A stretch of DNA of 64,000 bases from NCBI GenBank assembly GCA_018466975.1, contig CM031558.1, positions 2,542,001 to 2,606,000 on the forward strand. The letters are read 5' to 3'. The notes under the pieces were generated by a model, which did not search any database, was not told the origin of the DNA, and saw nothing but the letters and a program-made list of their open reading frames with translations. Positions within the stretch are counted from its first letter, which is position 1; every line of letters begins with the position of its first letter. This stretch comes from Sparassis latifolia (taxonomy: Eukaryota > Basidiomycota > Agaricomycetes > Polyporales > Sparassidaceae). Positions 1-11,130 of the stretch are shown here, one piece after another. Both the position numbers and the translations under genes were made by a program.

Positions 1-538
1 TCGGCGCCATGGACGCCTGGTTTGAGGAGGAAGACCAGATCTTTGTCCACCCGAAGGATCCGTACAAGGTCCGCAGCGATTTACGAGATCTTGTCCTCGC
101 CATTCAGCTGCTCTCTCCTGTAGCGAGTTGATGTCCTGCAATCTTCTCGCCATGTGCGGGTCGAGGTGGACGGCGTTGAAGTTGCTAACACCACCATGCC
201 GCGTCTGCTATTTGAGACGGATCTTCTCGTGCGAACGTATATTCCCAAAACAGATTGCAGGGCGGATTTCTTCCGTCCATCTGAATTGACCACCCAGTGC
301 CCATACAAGGTGTGTCTCCTCATCTTATCATCCCTGCAGTTCGAATGTTTATAATTAAATATAGGGAGTTGCGAACTATTATCACATCCAGCTGCCATCC
401 GGCAAGGTGCACGAGAACATCGTGTGGTGGTACCGCGCTCCTCAGTTGGAATGTGCTGAGATCAAGGGTTATGCCGCTTTCTACGACGAGAAGGTGGATG
501 TGTGGGTCGATGGAGTGCTGCAGCAGCATGCGGCTTAG
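1..538 (+). CDS. DUF427 domain protein, 5' end outside the window
   Basis: Three exons (to 68, 124-309, 365-538) join in frame and stop at TAG 536-538. The frame is open to the window edge, and family members have residues before the WFEEEDQIFVHPKDPYK stretch, so the true start probably lies outside; ATG at 9 is the only start inside. Family marks visible: VEVDGVEVANT, RLLFETDLLVRTYIPK, TTQCPYKGVANYYH and the C-terminal EIKGYAAFYDEKVDVWVDG. This is the DUF427 fold (Pfam PF04248), common as a small soluble protein in fungi and bacteria; its biochemical role is not settled. Introns of 55 nt with GT-AG ends support the model. Identification of the family is firm, the function is unknown. Confidence 0.88.
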
Positions 539-965
539 TTTAAGTCAAGGGGCCTTGTACGTTGTCGAATGCAGTACCGCCGAATTCCTGTAGTTGTATT
601 GTGTGACATGTCATGTATTAGTAGTATTCAGAGAATGTACCATCCTGCGCTACCGCCATTGAAAATTGTGAATTGAGCTCCCTGGTAATCCCCTTGCTAC
701 AGTCATAGCGTCTTTACATACAGGTTCCCCGACAGGCACGGCCCCACAGTGCTCATCACGCTCTGGTGGTGAACAGGCTTCTGAAGTCTCAGATGAGAAG
801 TCGTGCGGCGATATAACGTTGCACTATGTGCTGCAGTGCGAGCTGAAAGATGTGGAATCATGTTATGCCTCCTTCAGGACGGGTTAAAATATCCACAATG
901 CGCGCACCTCATGAATGTCTCATCCATCCATCCTCAATAAATTACAGAACCATAAAGACGAATCC
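539..965. other. Convergent intergenic region, no gene seen
   Basis: Lies between the 3' ends of the DUF427 gene and vps51, so it should hold two 3' UTRs. Only short out-of-context frames are present. Confidence 0.5.
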
Positions 966-1704
966 TCAAGGATCGTCCGATGTGACCTCAGACGACAACC
1001 GCGAGATCTCTGAGAATGCTGCTCTCAACAAATCTAGGTCGGCGTCGAGGTTCTCCGCACGCGACTTCATCTGCAGCACTCGTCAGAGACACCTGATAAA
1101 AAGAGACTGATGGACGCACTGCAGCGATGGTATCGCTTGCTGCTATCAGCTCATGGTGGTGGTTGTACACGAGCGACTGACGCTCGCTATCCAATTGTCT
1201 AATTTCTGCCGCATTCAGGCCGAGTATCAGCAACACCTCTGAACGCGTGCAAGCGATTCAATATACCGGTCAGCAGCCCGTTCTCCCGTCTCAGCAGCGT
1301 CGTGAGCGAAGACGTAGTGATGAGCTGCTCATAGTACGACCTCGCATCAAACGCGGACGAGTCTACCACCATGTCAATAATCTCCTGCCTCTCCAGCATG
1401 CACACAACTCACCCAAGTCCATAGGATCTGCCTGAGCGACCTTGCCTGCGAGCGGCGGCGGCGGCCCTACGCCCAAGCCATAGTGCTTCCGCAGCAAGTC
1501 GCGCGCGCGGGTCTTCGGGCGGTCATTAGAGGGTGCGGAGGGCAGTGACCCGTGTCCGGACACCCGCCGTGCGGCGAGGGTAGCGGCAGGGAGAGATGTC
1601 CGTGCAGTTGGTGGTGAAATGCGAAGTGAGGGGACGGCCGGGCGCGGGTTTGGTGTGCGCGAGCGAGGAGGCGTCCCTGGTGGGCTTGCTGGCGGAAGAG
1701 ACAT
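966..1704 (-). CDS. vps51: Vps51, GARP/EARP tethering complex subunit
   Basis: Four exons (1413-1704, 1267-1362, 1120-1205, 966-1070) give 192 residues. The first ~65 residues are Pro/Ser/Arg-rich and probably disordered. The conserved Vps51 segment follows: RDLLRKHYGLG, then PMDLDSSAFDARSYYEQL, SSLTTLLRRENGLL, EIRQLDSERQSLVYNHH and ELIAASDTIAAMKSRAENL. Vps51 links the Vps52-Vps53-Vps54 proteins and helps tether endosome-derived vesicles at the late Golgi, binding the SNARE Tlg1 in yeast. The short length matches yeast Vps51 (164 residues) rather than the long animal form, so the early stop is not a truncation. All three introns keep the frame, and codons split at junctions rebuild the expected residues (Asp, Glu). 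Start ATG at 1704 is the first in frame after an open upstream stretch. Confidence 0.9.
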
Positions 1705-2037
1705 GGCAGATAGCAACTTAGCAGTGACGCTAGCGTACACGAAGTCGGGTTGCACCTACTGTAGCTCGCATTGAAGGTACCACAGCCCGCCAGCCCGCCA
1801 GATCCAGATCGTACGCGACGCTGCTGCGGAGTTCAAATCTTCAATAAAGCCCAGCAGAGTGATGCACATTCCACGTTCAGACTCTCCGTTCCCATACACA
1901 GTGCATTAATCTGGTATTAAAAGGATACGTGAGTGATTAATGCTACTTGTGAGCTGTAGCAGTGATAACAAAATACACAGCCAGCGAAGTCCGGATAAAT
2001 TAATCGTGCTGTCGTAACTTCGTGAATGTATCATCCT
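1705..2037. other. Upstream region of vps51, downstream of Sfk1-like gene
   Basis: Both flanking genes are on the minus strand. It should hold the vps51 promoter and the end of the neighbouring gene's spacer. Nothing else recognisable. Confidence 0.4.
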
Positions 2038-3065
2038 CTATACTATCCCGCTGCGGTACCGGCTAAAGTAGTTGCCTCCAGCAGAATTTATCTGCATCAT
2101 CGGAGCGCCTATACTACCTTGCTGTCGCATCGCAAGCAGCCGCTGCTCCGATAGCTCGCCTTTGTGGACGCCTCTAGCCATGCGCAGATCGTAGTAGAAC
2201 GTCAGAATGTAAAACGTGAATCCAAAGGCAATGACCCATTCTATGATAGCTGTACTCCAAGTCAGCACAATCTGATATAGACGCAAAAGAACTACGGACC
2301 TCCAGCGTTTGGTGCATGGTACAGCGCGACAGCAAATGCGATAGCGAGGATAATGAGTGCGACGGCAATGACGCCCTTCGCGATGTACGCGCGCTTAAGT
2401 TTTCTGATTTCGACGAAGTCGTGGCTGATCCAGCGGAACTGTTGACCAGCAATCCAGTCAGTCAGGCGAACGGGACAGAATCAACGCAGGACGTACTTCG
2501 GCAATGGTGAAAAGCGCGCTAAGGGCAACACCCACTATGAAGACCAGGAGGAATACACGGTGTAGACTCCGATGTCTCCCGGTGTCGAATATCGATAGAA
2601 GGATAAGTCCGACAGCTCCAATGGCGGCTCCCAGAATCGCGAGTGTAGAGAAGAATCTTTCGCGGCGGCGCATGTTAGGCACCAACCTGGACAAAGGCTA
2701 TCAGAACCCGGACCCATGTCTCTCACAGTATAGACTTCTCACCTCCCGGAATGTCGCAGCCATCTCTCAACCACGAGCGACAGGAAGAAAGAGACACCAG
2801 TTATGCAGCAGCAAACGATGAACAGCGGTTTAAGGTAGCCTGCGCCGATGTCGGAAATGTAGGCTATACTCCCTTGCTGGGTCACATACCGCGGCCGACC
2901 AGTGGCAAGCCAGGTGATTAGCATCGAAAGGAGTGTGCCTGGCAATAGATGGGTAAAGATGGTACCATGCAAAACGTTCGAGAGATACTCACCAAACCAA
3001 ATGAACGCTCCAAAGAGAGGAATCCAGGCATAGACCCAGTAACGATGTTCGTAGGCAATAGCCAT
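2038..3065 (-). CDS. Frag1/DRAM/Sfk1 family membrane protein
   Basis: Five exons (2993-3065, 2743-2938, 2497-2686, 2300-2438, 2038-2249) give 269 residues with about six hydrophobic helices. It starts MAIAYEHRYWVYAW, a short cytosolic tail followed at once by the first helix. A loop containing YISDIGAG is typical of the family, and the helices after LVPNMRRRERF and KLKRAYIAKG are clear. Known relatives are yeast Sfk1, which works with the PI4-kinase Stt4 at the plasma membrane and affects lipid asymmetry, and animal DRAM lysosomal proteins. Which role applies cannot be told from sequence. GTG at 3068 lies one codon upstream; ATG 3065 is preferred. One donor (after residue GAG at 2300) reads GTCCGT, slightly weak. 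The last exon encodes a cytosolic tail ending RYRSGIV. Confidence 0.85.
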
Positions 3066-3478
3066 CACGGCGCGACGATGAATTCTATAACGGAGGAAAT
3101 TGAGAGACGACTTGGATATTGGGACCCGGACAGTATTAGTGGGGTTATTATATGCAGTGGCAGGGAGACTGCGGGGAACAGGGAATGCATCGTTCTAGGC
3201 TGTACTGAGTGGGTTATACTAGATGCACAAGGAATTCAAATCCTGGCTGCTGATGTCATGCTCTGCCGCGGTAGAGCCACAGTCACGCGTACCAACTCCA
3301 CGTGTATGTTGCATAAATGTTCGAACGAACTGGAAATGAAAGATAGAACAAATGGATATAAAATGTACTACAACGTCGGTCACAACAACATAACGGATAT
3401 CTTAACGAGTACAACTACTGTCCATCACCAACGACACGGCATGCATGTGCAGATTAGCACGGGGAAGTCTGAGGGCTA
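3066..3478. other. Intergenic, promoter side of the Sfk1-like gene
   Basis: The 413 nt between two minus-strand genes contain only shadow frames. Confidence 0.4.
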
Positions 3479-4465
3479 CTAGGCTAGACACGTAGATGCA
3501 GCAGGCACCCCGTTAAGAGGCGTCCCCTTTTCAGTCTGCGCAAGCTTCTTAAATATCTGTGCACATCGTCAGAAGCGACTCGGCATCGATAAATTGGCCT
3601 TACCTCGATGTATACCTCGGACGTCTGTCCACCGATGACGGCCCATCTTCCGTCGACAATTGTGAAGGGAACACCCGTCACGCCTTTCCTCCGTGCCTCG
3701 GCAGACATCTCCTCGACCTCCTCCAGGCATTCGTCGGACTCGAGGAATTTCACCGCCTATGCACTGTCAATGGCCTGCCCAAAATTTATAACGGCAACAA
3801 GGCTTACCTCCGCTTTCGACATCACACCGCTAGCCTCCGCGAGTTCGCCGAGGACCTCGAAGTCTCCGATGTTCTTACAGTCCTCGAAGTAGGCTTTGTG
3901 GATCGCGTTTATGAAAGGTTCCTGAGTAGCCTGACCACCAAGCTTCCAAGCCTTCAAGCTGAGACGGTGTGCGCGCGTCGTCTGTGTGATCGTGCCTTCA
4001 TAGTTGCTAAGTTAAATTTAGCATAACCGACCAGGTACACGAGGATCAGGTCGTAACCGCTGCATCGGATATGGGACCCCAACAAACCCGCAAATCCGTC
4101 AGCGAACGTCAATACTCACATGTTAAGCCCAAGCTGTTTCGCCCGCGCGGTGACCAACTGCTCAATATTCGACGACTTCTCCTTGCCAAATCGTTCAAGA
4201 TACCACTCCCGTTTAACAATACATTGGTCGTCCTTCAGCGACGGCTGCAGTCTGTAGGGCCGGTGTTCGACTTTGATAGTGATCGGTAAGTCCGCGACGG
4301 CTTCAATCGCGAGCGTCAGCTCGCGATGTCCGACGTAACACCATGGACATATCTGCATACGAGAAGCAATATTCTGTAAGCTTCTCCGGAGAACAAGATC
4401 AGCGGAACGCGCACCATGTCAGATATGACAACCAGGGACACCACCCTTGGCTGAATGGCTGCCAT
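3479..4465 (-). CDS. DsbA/FrnE-like thioredoxin-fold oxidoreductase
   Basis: Five exons (4415-4465, 4120-4352, 3808-4006, 3604-3756, 3479-3556) give 237 residues. The N-terminus VVSLVVISDMICPWCYVG is the first beta strand followed by the CPWC redox motif. The helical insertion holds KAWKLGGQ and INAIHKAYFEDCKNIGD, and the C-terminal thioredoxin half has GVTGVPFTIVDGRWAVIGGQ with the cis-Pro (GVPF). This is the 2-hydroxychromene-2-carboxylate isomerase/FrnE branch of DsbA-like proteins, usually cytosolic in fungi, with disulfide or glutathione-linked activity; the substrate is unknown. No signal peptide is visible. The small first exon is supported because it restores the conserved ISD-x-CPWC block across a 62-nt intron. 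Confidence 0.88.
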
Positions 4466-5600
4466 TGTCCGAGTGAACGGGATCCAAGAGGGGTGAGTGA
4501 AACACGTCCGGCGACGTCAACCAAAACAGAACGGGAAGAAAAACAGATTGCAGGATAGCACGAGTCGACAGTGTCGACAACTGTAGGAAGGAGAATACAG
4601 GATGGCGGAGAGATACAGGAGAGAATGAGTATATGTAAGGTGGCTGTAGAATTTACAAATATCACCTGGGATTGATCAGGCATTGGTGAGCAAGCGGGAT
4701 CCGCCGGTCACATGTGACGGGGCGTTCAGCCCAGGCTGTTTTCTCCCGCGAGGCGCTATGCCGCTCTCTCTCCTGACATCTTCAAGCAGCTCGCTCTCTG
4801 CTGGAACAGGTTTGTCTCCGCCGGAGAATATGTGGCGTACCGGGTATAGCTGGGAGAGTGTCTTCAGTCAGCAAATTTTCCCGCGAACACTCCGCAACTC
4901 TATGCTCGTTCGGCGCTTGTGACATTTGTCAGATACCAGCTCTCAAGGTCTGTCCCTCTTATCTGATACTGCTCTGAAGGCCTTCCGAATGACTCATTGC
5001 GTTGTGCACCCACTTTGTCTCCACTGTCGCCTATCGGGGTGATTCTGGATCCTGTTGTACGCTTTGGCCCGGTGTATTGCGGCGCACCTCCTTCCAGGTA
5101 TATCCAGCCAAGTAAGTCGCTGACCAAGTAGCACTCAATTGCGGCGCTGATTTGTGATTCGTCCGGCATCCGGTGAGCAGGCCAAAGCGGTATCCGATAG
5201 CTGTGGAGAGTTCACGTCTATTACTGAACGCAGAGCTTCGCGTATGTTACTCCCCGTGCGGAATGCGCTCGGAGTCAACAGACTGTTACAGCAATGGCCT
5301 CGAGCCCTACACCACGAGCAGACATTGGACGGTAATTTAGCCGTGTGCCCTATGAAGCTGACTGATAAGTGCCCCCGCCCCATCATGATCATTCCTTGTG
5401 TTGCAGTGGGCAACATGTGCTTCCTCTCACGATGTGTGTATAATCTCGCAGCGTTCAGGAAACTGTCATCCTCGTCGGTCACACAGTCAGTCGCCATTGA
5501 CATACGGGTGCAATTTGGCGCCCGCCGTTTGGCTAGAAAGGAGAGATAAGTCACGGAAATTCTCTTCATCAATTATATTCAGCAGTTACTATAGATTATT
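4466..5600. other. 1.1-kb intergenic stretch, no supported gene
   Basis: Includes the upstream region of the thioredoxin-fold gene and the 5' flank of tRNA-Ser. A 144-codon minus-strand frame (5135-5569) has no recognisable motif and is not called. Confidence 0.4.
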
Positions 5601-5691
5601 GACACTATAGCCAAGTGGTTACGGCGACAGATTCGAATTTACACTTATCTGTTTCCCTTTGGGAACGCAGGTTCGAATCCTGCTGGTGTCG
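5601..5691 (+). tRNA. tRNA-Ser(CGA) with a 9-nt intron
   Basis: Acceptor arms GACACTA and TGGTGTC pair over seven positions (one T-G). The T arm GCAGG-TTCGAAT-CCTGC is perfect and a serine-type long variable arm (TCCC-TTT-GGGA) is present. Anticodon stem ACAGA/TCTGT encloses TTCGAA, then TTTACACTT (5638-5646) at the normal intron site after position 37, then A38. Anticodon CGA (5634-5636) reads UCG. Fungal tRNA-Ser(CGA) genes commonly carry such introns. Confidence 0.95.
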
Positions 5692-6350
5692 TTGGGGACA
5701 TCCTGTCCAGAGTTTTTGTCCACTGCTTGGGGGCTTGGTGATATCTGGACAAGGAAGAACGCACAACGACGAAGGGGACAGGGATGCTATGGTTGCAATG
5801 TCCAAATATTGTCCTGTACTGTCACATCAAGTCTAAGCTCGGTGGGTGTTCTCGAGAGGGGTCTATGGTCAACGAAGTGGCAGACTTGCAAGACGTGGGG
5901 ATACGACGCGAGCCGATGATCACATCGGACAGCAGACCTGCGCTGATAAGCCAGCACAATCCAGCCAATATTTCAACACTGAGTGAGATAGAAAGTTGAT
6001 AACAATGGTCAGGCCGAGGGTCAAGGGATCAACGTGCGATTGTGTTCCTGCACTGCATGATAATTCGTTGTGTTGCGAGGAAGTAGGCCATCTGGACGTG
6101 CTCTACGTTAATGATACCAGAAAAATAAACATACGCGTGCCCCTCAGATGGGATGCATTGCAATTGAGGTAGTCGCAGTAGATGGGTCACGTCGGCGCAG
6201 CGGGAGGAGCGCCCACGCCTGGGTGATCGGATTGGGTCTGGCACTCCCATTCCAGCTCCGCCGTTCTCGATATCCTCTCTCTCTCGGACGCATTCGACGT
6301 CCTCATCTCTTCATCCTCTCTCTCTTCTCCCCGGTCGCTCCTTCTTCACG
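5692..6350. promoter_or_regulatory. Upstream region of the casein kinase gene with a pyrimidine-rich leader
   Basis: About 660 nt without a supported ORF. The last ~95 nt before the kinase ATG (roughly 6255-6349) are strongly C/T-rich on the coding strand, a common feature of highly expressed fungal promoters and 5' leaders. No clear TATA box is seen. Confidence 0.4.
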
Positions 6351-8817
6351 ATGACCACTCCCCACGTAATCGCATCTTCGTCGGGTCATCACTCCTCCCA
6401 GTCCTCAGGCGTAGTCGGTGCTCACTTCCGAGTTGGCAAGAAAATTGGAGAGGGGTCCTTCGGTGTCGTCTTCGAGGGTATGCATTCACTTTCTCAGCGG
6501 CAGAGGTTTTCTTCGACTGGGGTTGTGTGCTACTTTGTAGGTTCCAATATCCAATCCACTCAACCGGTCGCCATCAAATTTGTAGGTTGACGTTATGTGG
6601 ACGGTCCAGCGAACTAACGGTGCTGCGATATACTCCAGGAACCCAGAAAGTCTGAGGCACCGCAGCTGCGGGATGAGTACAGGTCCTACCGCACGCTCAA
6701 CGGCACTCGTACGTATTTCCCCCAACCCTCTATCCGAATGCCGCCTCTCCGTCATCGCACACACATATTCATGTGACTGACCATGTGCATATCGTCGGGA
6801 CAGTTGGTGTTCCACAGGTTTATTATTTCGGCCAGGAAGGTCTACATAACTGTCTCGTCATCGACCTCCTTGGACCCAACCTGGAGGACCTCTTCGACAT
6901 GTGCGGCCGTAAATTTACGATCAAAACCGTGTGTATGGCTGCTAAGCAAATGGTAAGCGCCGTCCGCAGGGAGGGCTGGGGGGCTCAATGACCTGCTGTG
7001 TAGTGGCTGGGTCACCGCAACCCCGTGCGCGAGGCTTCGCACGCAGGCTGTGCCATTGTCCTCGAGGTAGCCGATTACCTCAAGATGGCTACAGGCGTCT
7101 TCTGTGTCGGAGTTTCGTCTTGGACTAAGTCTCTGACATGAGCGCACGTAATGCTCGGTCGTTTGCAATCTTCTACTCTCCTGTCAAGCTGCGACAGTTC
7201 GTTTTCGGATTTTTGACCTCTAACGTCATCCACATAATCGGTGAGCGTCTCACTTCGAGCTTCCCTACTTCTCGTTGCGTCACGTCAACGCTTCTGGCGC
7301 GTCTGCGTGCGCCTTGTGCGATTCTACCATGTATGAGCAGGTCATGGGTCTGGGGTGTTGAGCGTGTACGCGCGCGCGATGTCACCTCGTGTCTTCTCTT
7401 GGCCCTTCCGAAGACAACATGAATACCTCCGGGTCTTCTGCTTTCTTCGGAATCCAGTCATCGAAAGTTGGGTGACAGCCTTCCGCGACCTCACATTTAC
7501 GTAACATGCCCGATGCTGATCATGCACAACTAACCATTCACCCTGCCAGACTTCGGGATGGCGAAGCATTATCGCGACCCGAAGACGAAACAACACATTC
7601 CTTACCGCGAGCGCAAATCGCTTTCCGGCACAGCCCGGTACATGTCCATTAACACGCACCTGGGCCGCGAGCAATCGCGTCGCGACGACCTCGAGTCGCT
7701 CGGCCATGTCTTTATGTACTTCCTCCGCGGTGGGTTGCCATGGCAAGGCCTCAGGGCAGCCACGAACAAGCAGAAGTATGAAAAGATCGGTGAGAAGAAG
7801 CAGAGCACGCTCATCGAGGAGCTGTGCGAAGGTTTTCCGGGTGAGCTGTCCCGTGCTCGCTCGTGGTGAAGCGTTGACGCGTTCCCTCGGCTCCGTCGCA
7901 GAGGAGTTCGCCATCTACATGAACTACGTCCGGAAGCTCGGCTTCGAGGAGACGCCAGACTACGACTTCCTCCGCGAGCTCTTCACCAAGGTGCTCAAGA
8001 CGCTCGGCGAGCCGGACGACGGCGTCTTCGACTGGAACCTGCTCAACGGCGGCAAGGGCTGGGAAGCCGGACATGTGCGCAATAAATTTCCTTCCTGCGC
8101 CGCAGCGCTGCTGACACAGACTGACACAGACTCCTTCGACCCTCCTCGCGCAGGCCCACGGTGGTGCGACGCCGCACACCCGCGCCGCGAGCACCGCTCG
8201 CGCGACCACGGCGGCCATCGCCGCACCTCGCGGCAACCGCTGCAGGAGACGCCACAGTCGCCCTCTTCCCCACTCGTACTCGCGCCGACGCCCGCACACA
8301 TGAAGAGCAGCAGTCGGAGGCCGGGGCAGGACTCGCGCGGCGGGTCACGCGAGCAGATCAGTGTGCAGCCGCTGGCGCCCACGAGCCGGCGGGCAAGCCA
8401 GCAGCAGGTGCGGGAGCGCGAGAGGGAGCGGGAACGGGAACGCGATACGGGGCTCAGCCCGCACCCATATGCGACGGCGCCGAGCCCGGCGGGTACCGCG
8501 CAACGGCGTACGGGCGCTCGTCGCCGGTGCCGCCGAACAGCGGTGCGCCGCCGGTGAACGGGAACGGCACGGGGGCACCGAACACAAATACGTCCGAGTC
8601 CTTCGTGTATGCGCAGACGCCGCAGGGCAAGGGCACGGACTCGCGCGAGGACACAATGGCGGGGGTGAATCGCGCGGAGCCGAACGGCTTCGGCGTGGGG
8701 GCGCACGGGATGAGCGTGTACGACCGCGAGCAGATGACGAGGGTCGGGGAGCAGGACGAAGATCACATGGGCGGCCGGCGGCGGGGGTTCTGGGCAGCGT
8801 TCTGCTGCCGCGCATGA
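6351..8817 (+). CDS. Casein kinase 1, YCK type (membrane-anchored), catalytic-loop segment disrupted
   Basis: Exons that splice cleanly: 6351-6477, 6541-6581, 6639-6708, 6804-6952, then 7550-7840, 7902-8074, 8120-8407 and 8458-8817. They encode the Gly loop ([11 protein letters not shown]), VAIKF with the ATP-site Lys, [73 protein letters not shown] and the CK1 C-lobe. The tail ends FWAAFCCRA; paired Cys at the end is the palmitoylation site of YCK-type plasma-membrane CK1 (nutrient sensing, endocytosis, morphogenesis). Between AKQM (6952) and NVIHIID (about 7222-7240) the expected YRDIKPDNF loop is absent: the open frame there reads [12 protein letters not shown], without the catalytic Asp and the metal-binding Asn. 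Either a local assembly fault or a dead kinase. Intron 8075-8119 is only 45 nt but keeps the frame. Confidence 0.82.
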
Positions 8818-10176
8818 GACCGTGCGCGGTTGGCGCGCACTAGGTGCGCTGATCGAAATGTCCGCAGGACCCTCACTTCGTCCGTCCCGTTTGTCCATTC
8901 GTCCGCTGTGGTACGCTGACGTTCCTAATTTTTGTCCGCCAGGCTTTGCAACTATTTTTGCTACTCATGACGGTTGACGACCGTGATACCTACCCTATCC
9001 TTCGCTATTCCCAGCTCGTATGCCGCACGACCGTCCACGACACACAAAACTGGCCACCACTATATATCGCATACCCCTCCCTTTGCCTCCGTCGCATCGT
9101 CGAGCCCTCTGCACCGCACCGTATCCCATCGCATCGTCTGGACCCGCACTCGCACGCATCGCTTTCGCTTTCATTCTGCCAGTCGCATTCAATGTCGAAG
9201 TCCCGCTAGATCCCACCGCCCCCCTCCGGACGTTTATCGCTCCCCGCTCCCCTCGCTATCTCTACTCCCTATCCCTATTCGATGTTCCCCGCCGCGGTCC
9301 GCGTCTCCCGTGTCCATGTTCGCACGATATTTTTTTCCTTGTATACTATTTGGCTTGCTTCCGCTGGACATGGACACACTACCCGCGTCGAGCGCCGGGT
9401 ACGGTGAACAATGAGTACCTACGCGATACTCTGGCCCAGTACGGCCGTAAGAAACATGCGGCCCTCGGCCTGCTTCTTCCCCTCGTTTCTGTATTTTTTG
9501 TTTGCACGGCTGGGATCCGGACTGGAGGTCGTGTACGTAGATATCCTACCGTAAATTGCGCTAGAAATAAATATTTTGCTTCTTGGAGGATTCTGGGACT
9601 TGGGTTTGGAAAAGGGCTGGATGCGCCCTGGGCAGGATCGTCAGGAACAGTTGCAGCCCGTGGAGCTCAGCTGACAGTGACGCGTTGATGATGCGGAAGG
9701 AGCTGCGTTCCGTCCCGAACCTTCCGTCCGAGTGCAGTGCCCTCCTGCCTTTCGCTGGAGGCATCGTTGAGCATTATTGTGGACACACTGTGGGCGCACG
9801 GTCGGCAACAAAGTGCGGGGTAATGCGGGGTATTGCACGTGACTGACGCGTCGTGTCGACGCATTTAGTAAATTACATCACCACTGATACGCGTCGCGCG
9901 GGTGACCCACGCATTACGCCCGCTGCGCAGGCTACACGGGGGCCGCAGAGTCGCAGTCGGCGAAGAAAGTGCAAGAAAGGTTCGCATAATGTACATTCTA
10001 AATGAATACTATGGGAGCCACGACGGCGACGACGACGATAACTATACTCGTACAACCACTCGAGCGAAAATGTGGCAACGACAAGATGATGAAAACGACG
10101 AAGAGCGATGAAACGAATCTGCAAATATTCACTCCCCCCCTACCAGCGCAGCGTCAAGTCCAGCATCTGGGCCCAC
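8818..10176. other. Long convergent intergenic region with C/T-rich stretches
   Basis: 1.36 kb between two converging genes. It probably holds a long kinase 3' UTR and the 3' UTR of the minus-strand neighbour. Several pyrimidine-rich tracts (about 9020-9320) create long but composition-driven frames. A GAC/GAT-rich microsatellite-like run lies at 10020-10045. Confidence 0.4.
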
Positions 10177-10779
10177 TCACTCCCGCACCTTCCCAGTAGT
10201 AATATTATCGACGGCCAGCTTCGAGTGCTCCTCCCCAGCAAAGTCCAACGGCGGCAGGTTCCTCTCTGCCAACGCTCCCTTGCCCTGCGTGGTGGTCTTC
10301 GCATCCATCAAGCCGAGCCCGCCGAAGCTGCCGCCGCGCCGGTGCAGCTCGCCCGGCGCCTCACTGTGCCGCACCGCGGCGCTCTCCCCGACGCCCGTCG
10401 GATTCTGCGGCACGGCGGTGGTGGTGAGCGGGTGCGCCAAGGTCGAGGACGTAGAAGAGAAGTGCTCACCCTCAAGGACGGGCGCCTCCGTCCCGGGGTA
10501 GCTCTGGTACGGCGCCGAGGTGGGATATGCGCCCGAGGGCACCTCGTACGGGGTGTCCGCGGGATCGGGCGCGGAGACGACGTAGGTGCGGGTGCCCGCA
10601 CCGGACATCTGGGGTTCGGGAGAGGGCTCGGTCTGCTTCTCGTACAGGGGCGACACGTTCGCGGTCGGCGGGGGCGGGCTGGTCAACGGGGAGGAGAGCG
10701 ACGCGAATGGGGAGTGGAAAGCGCGGACAGTGGAAGGGAGCGTGCGGGACAGTTTGTAGATCGAACGGAAGGCAGACAT
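10177..10779 (-). CDS. Conserved fungal hypothetical protein, mitochondrial-like N-terminus
   Basis: A single uninterrupted frame of 200 residues with an ATG start. The first ~25 residues (MSAFRSIYKLSRTLPSTVRA) are rich in Arg, Ser and hydrophobic residues without acids, like a mitochondrial presequence. The rest is low-complexity and Pro/Ser/Thr-rich, with short polar blocks such as YEKQTEPSPEPQMSGAGTRT, SEAPGELHRRGGSFGGLG and LAERNLPPLDFAGE that look like conserved stretches. No enzyme fold or membrane helix is visible. The codon use is GC-rich, like the neighbouring kinase. I do not recognise a named family; location in mitochondria is an inference from the N-terminus only. Confidence 0.7.
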   Translation of the reverse strand: MSAFRSIYKLSRTLPSTVRAFHSPFASLSSPLTSPPPPTANVSPLYEKQTEPSPEPQMSGAGTRTYVVSAPDPADTPYEVPSGAYPTSAPYQSYPGTEAPVLEGEHFSSTSSTLAHPLTTTAVPQNPTGVGESAAVRHSEAPGELHRRGGSFGGLGLMDAKTTTQGKGALAERNLPPLDFAGEEHSKLAVDNITTGKVRE

Positions 10780-11047
10780 GGTGGGCGTGGGTGAGAGAGG
10801 GGCTTTCGCAGTGGTCTCCCTGTCTGGGGTGACTTCCCACGACGCTGTTCCCGCATATTCCTACCTACCTCCAACGTCTCATAATTAACATTACTTTAGG
10901 ATGATGTACATGTACATTATGCGACTCCAGAATACAGCCTCATCTAGTCTCCCAAAGCCAGACTACAAAATCAGTCCTATGAGAGGTTGGAGGGACGGGT
11001 TATAGAGCTTGATCGCTTTCCCCACGAAAAAGCAATCACCGCGTTTA
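10780..11047. promoter_or_regulatory. Upstream region of the 200-residue protein gene
   Basis: Spacer between the minus-strand ATG at 10779 and the 3' end of tRNA-Tyr. No other feature seen. Confidence 0.3.
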
Positions 11048-11130
11048 TCCTTCGAGCCGGGATCGAACCAGCGACATCAAGATAAGCAACCCATTACAGT
11101 CTTGCGCTCTTCCAACTGAGCTATCGAAGG
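11048..11130 (-). tRNA. tRNA-Tyr(GTA) with a 10-nt intron
   Basis: Reading the minus strand from 11130: acceptor CCTTCGA pairs with TCGAAGG, followed by discriminator A. The T arm is GCTGG-TTCGATC-CCGGC. Anticodon stem CAAGA/TCTTG holds CTGTAA then TGGGTTGCTT (11093-11084) and A38. Anticodon GTA is at 11097-11095. C1-G72 is the eukaryotic Tyr identity pair, and tRNA-Tyr genes of fungi always have introns here. Confidence 0.95.

Noticed and set aside
5135..5569. 144-codon minus-strand ORF upstream of tRNA-Ser
   Set aside because: No family motif, no splice partners, many Cys/Arg/Ser residues typical of a chance frame.
8400..8560. Apparent frameshift in the CK1 tail with an Arg-Glu repeat
   Set aside because: A canonical 50-nt intron (8408-8457) restores the frame to the FCCRA end, so no frameshift is needed.
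9020..9688. 222-codon plus-strand ORF after CK1
   Set aside because: Composition follows a C/T-rich tract; no ATG context or domain; more likely 3' UTR.
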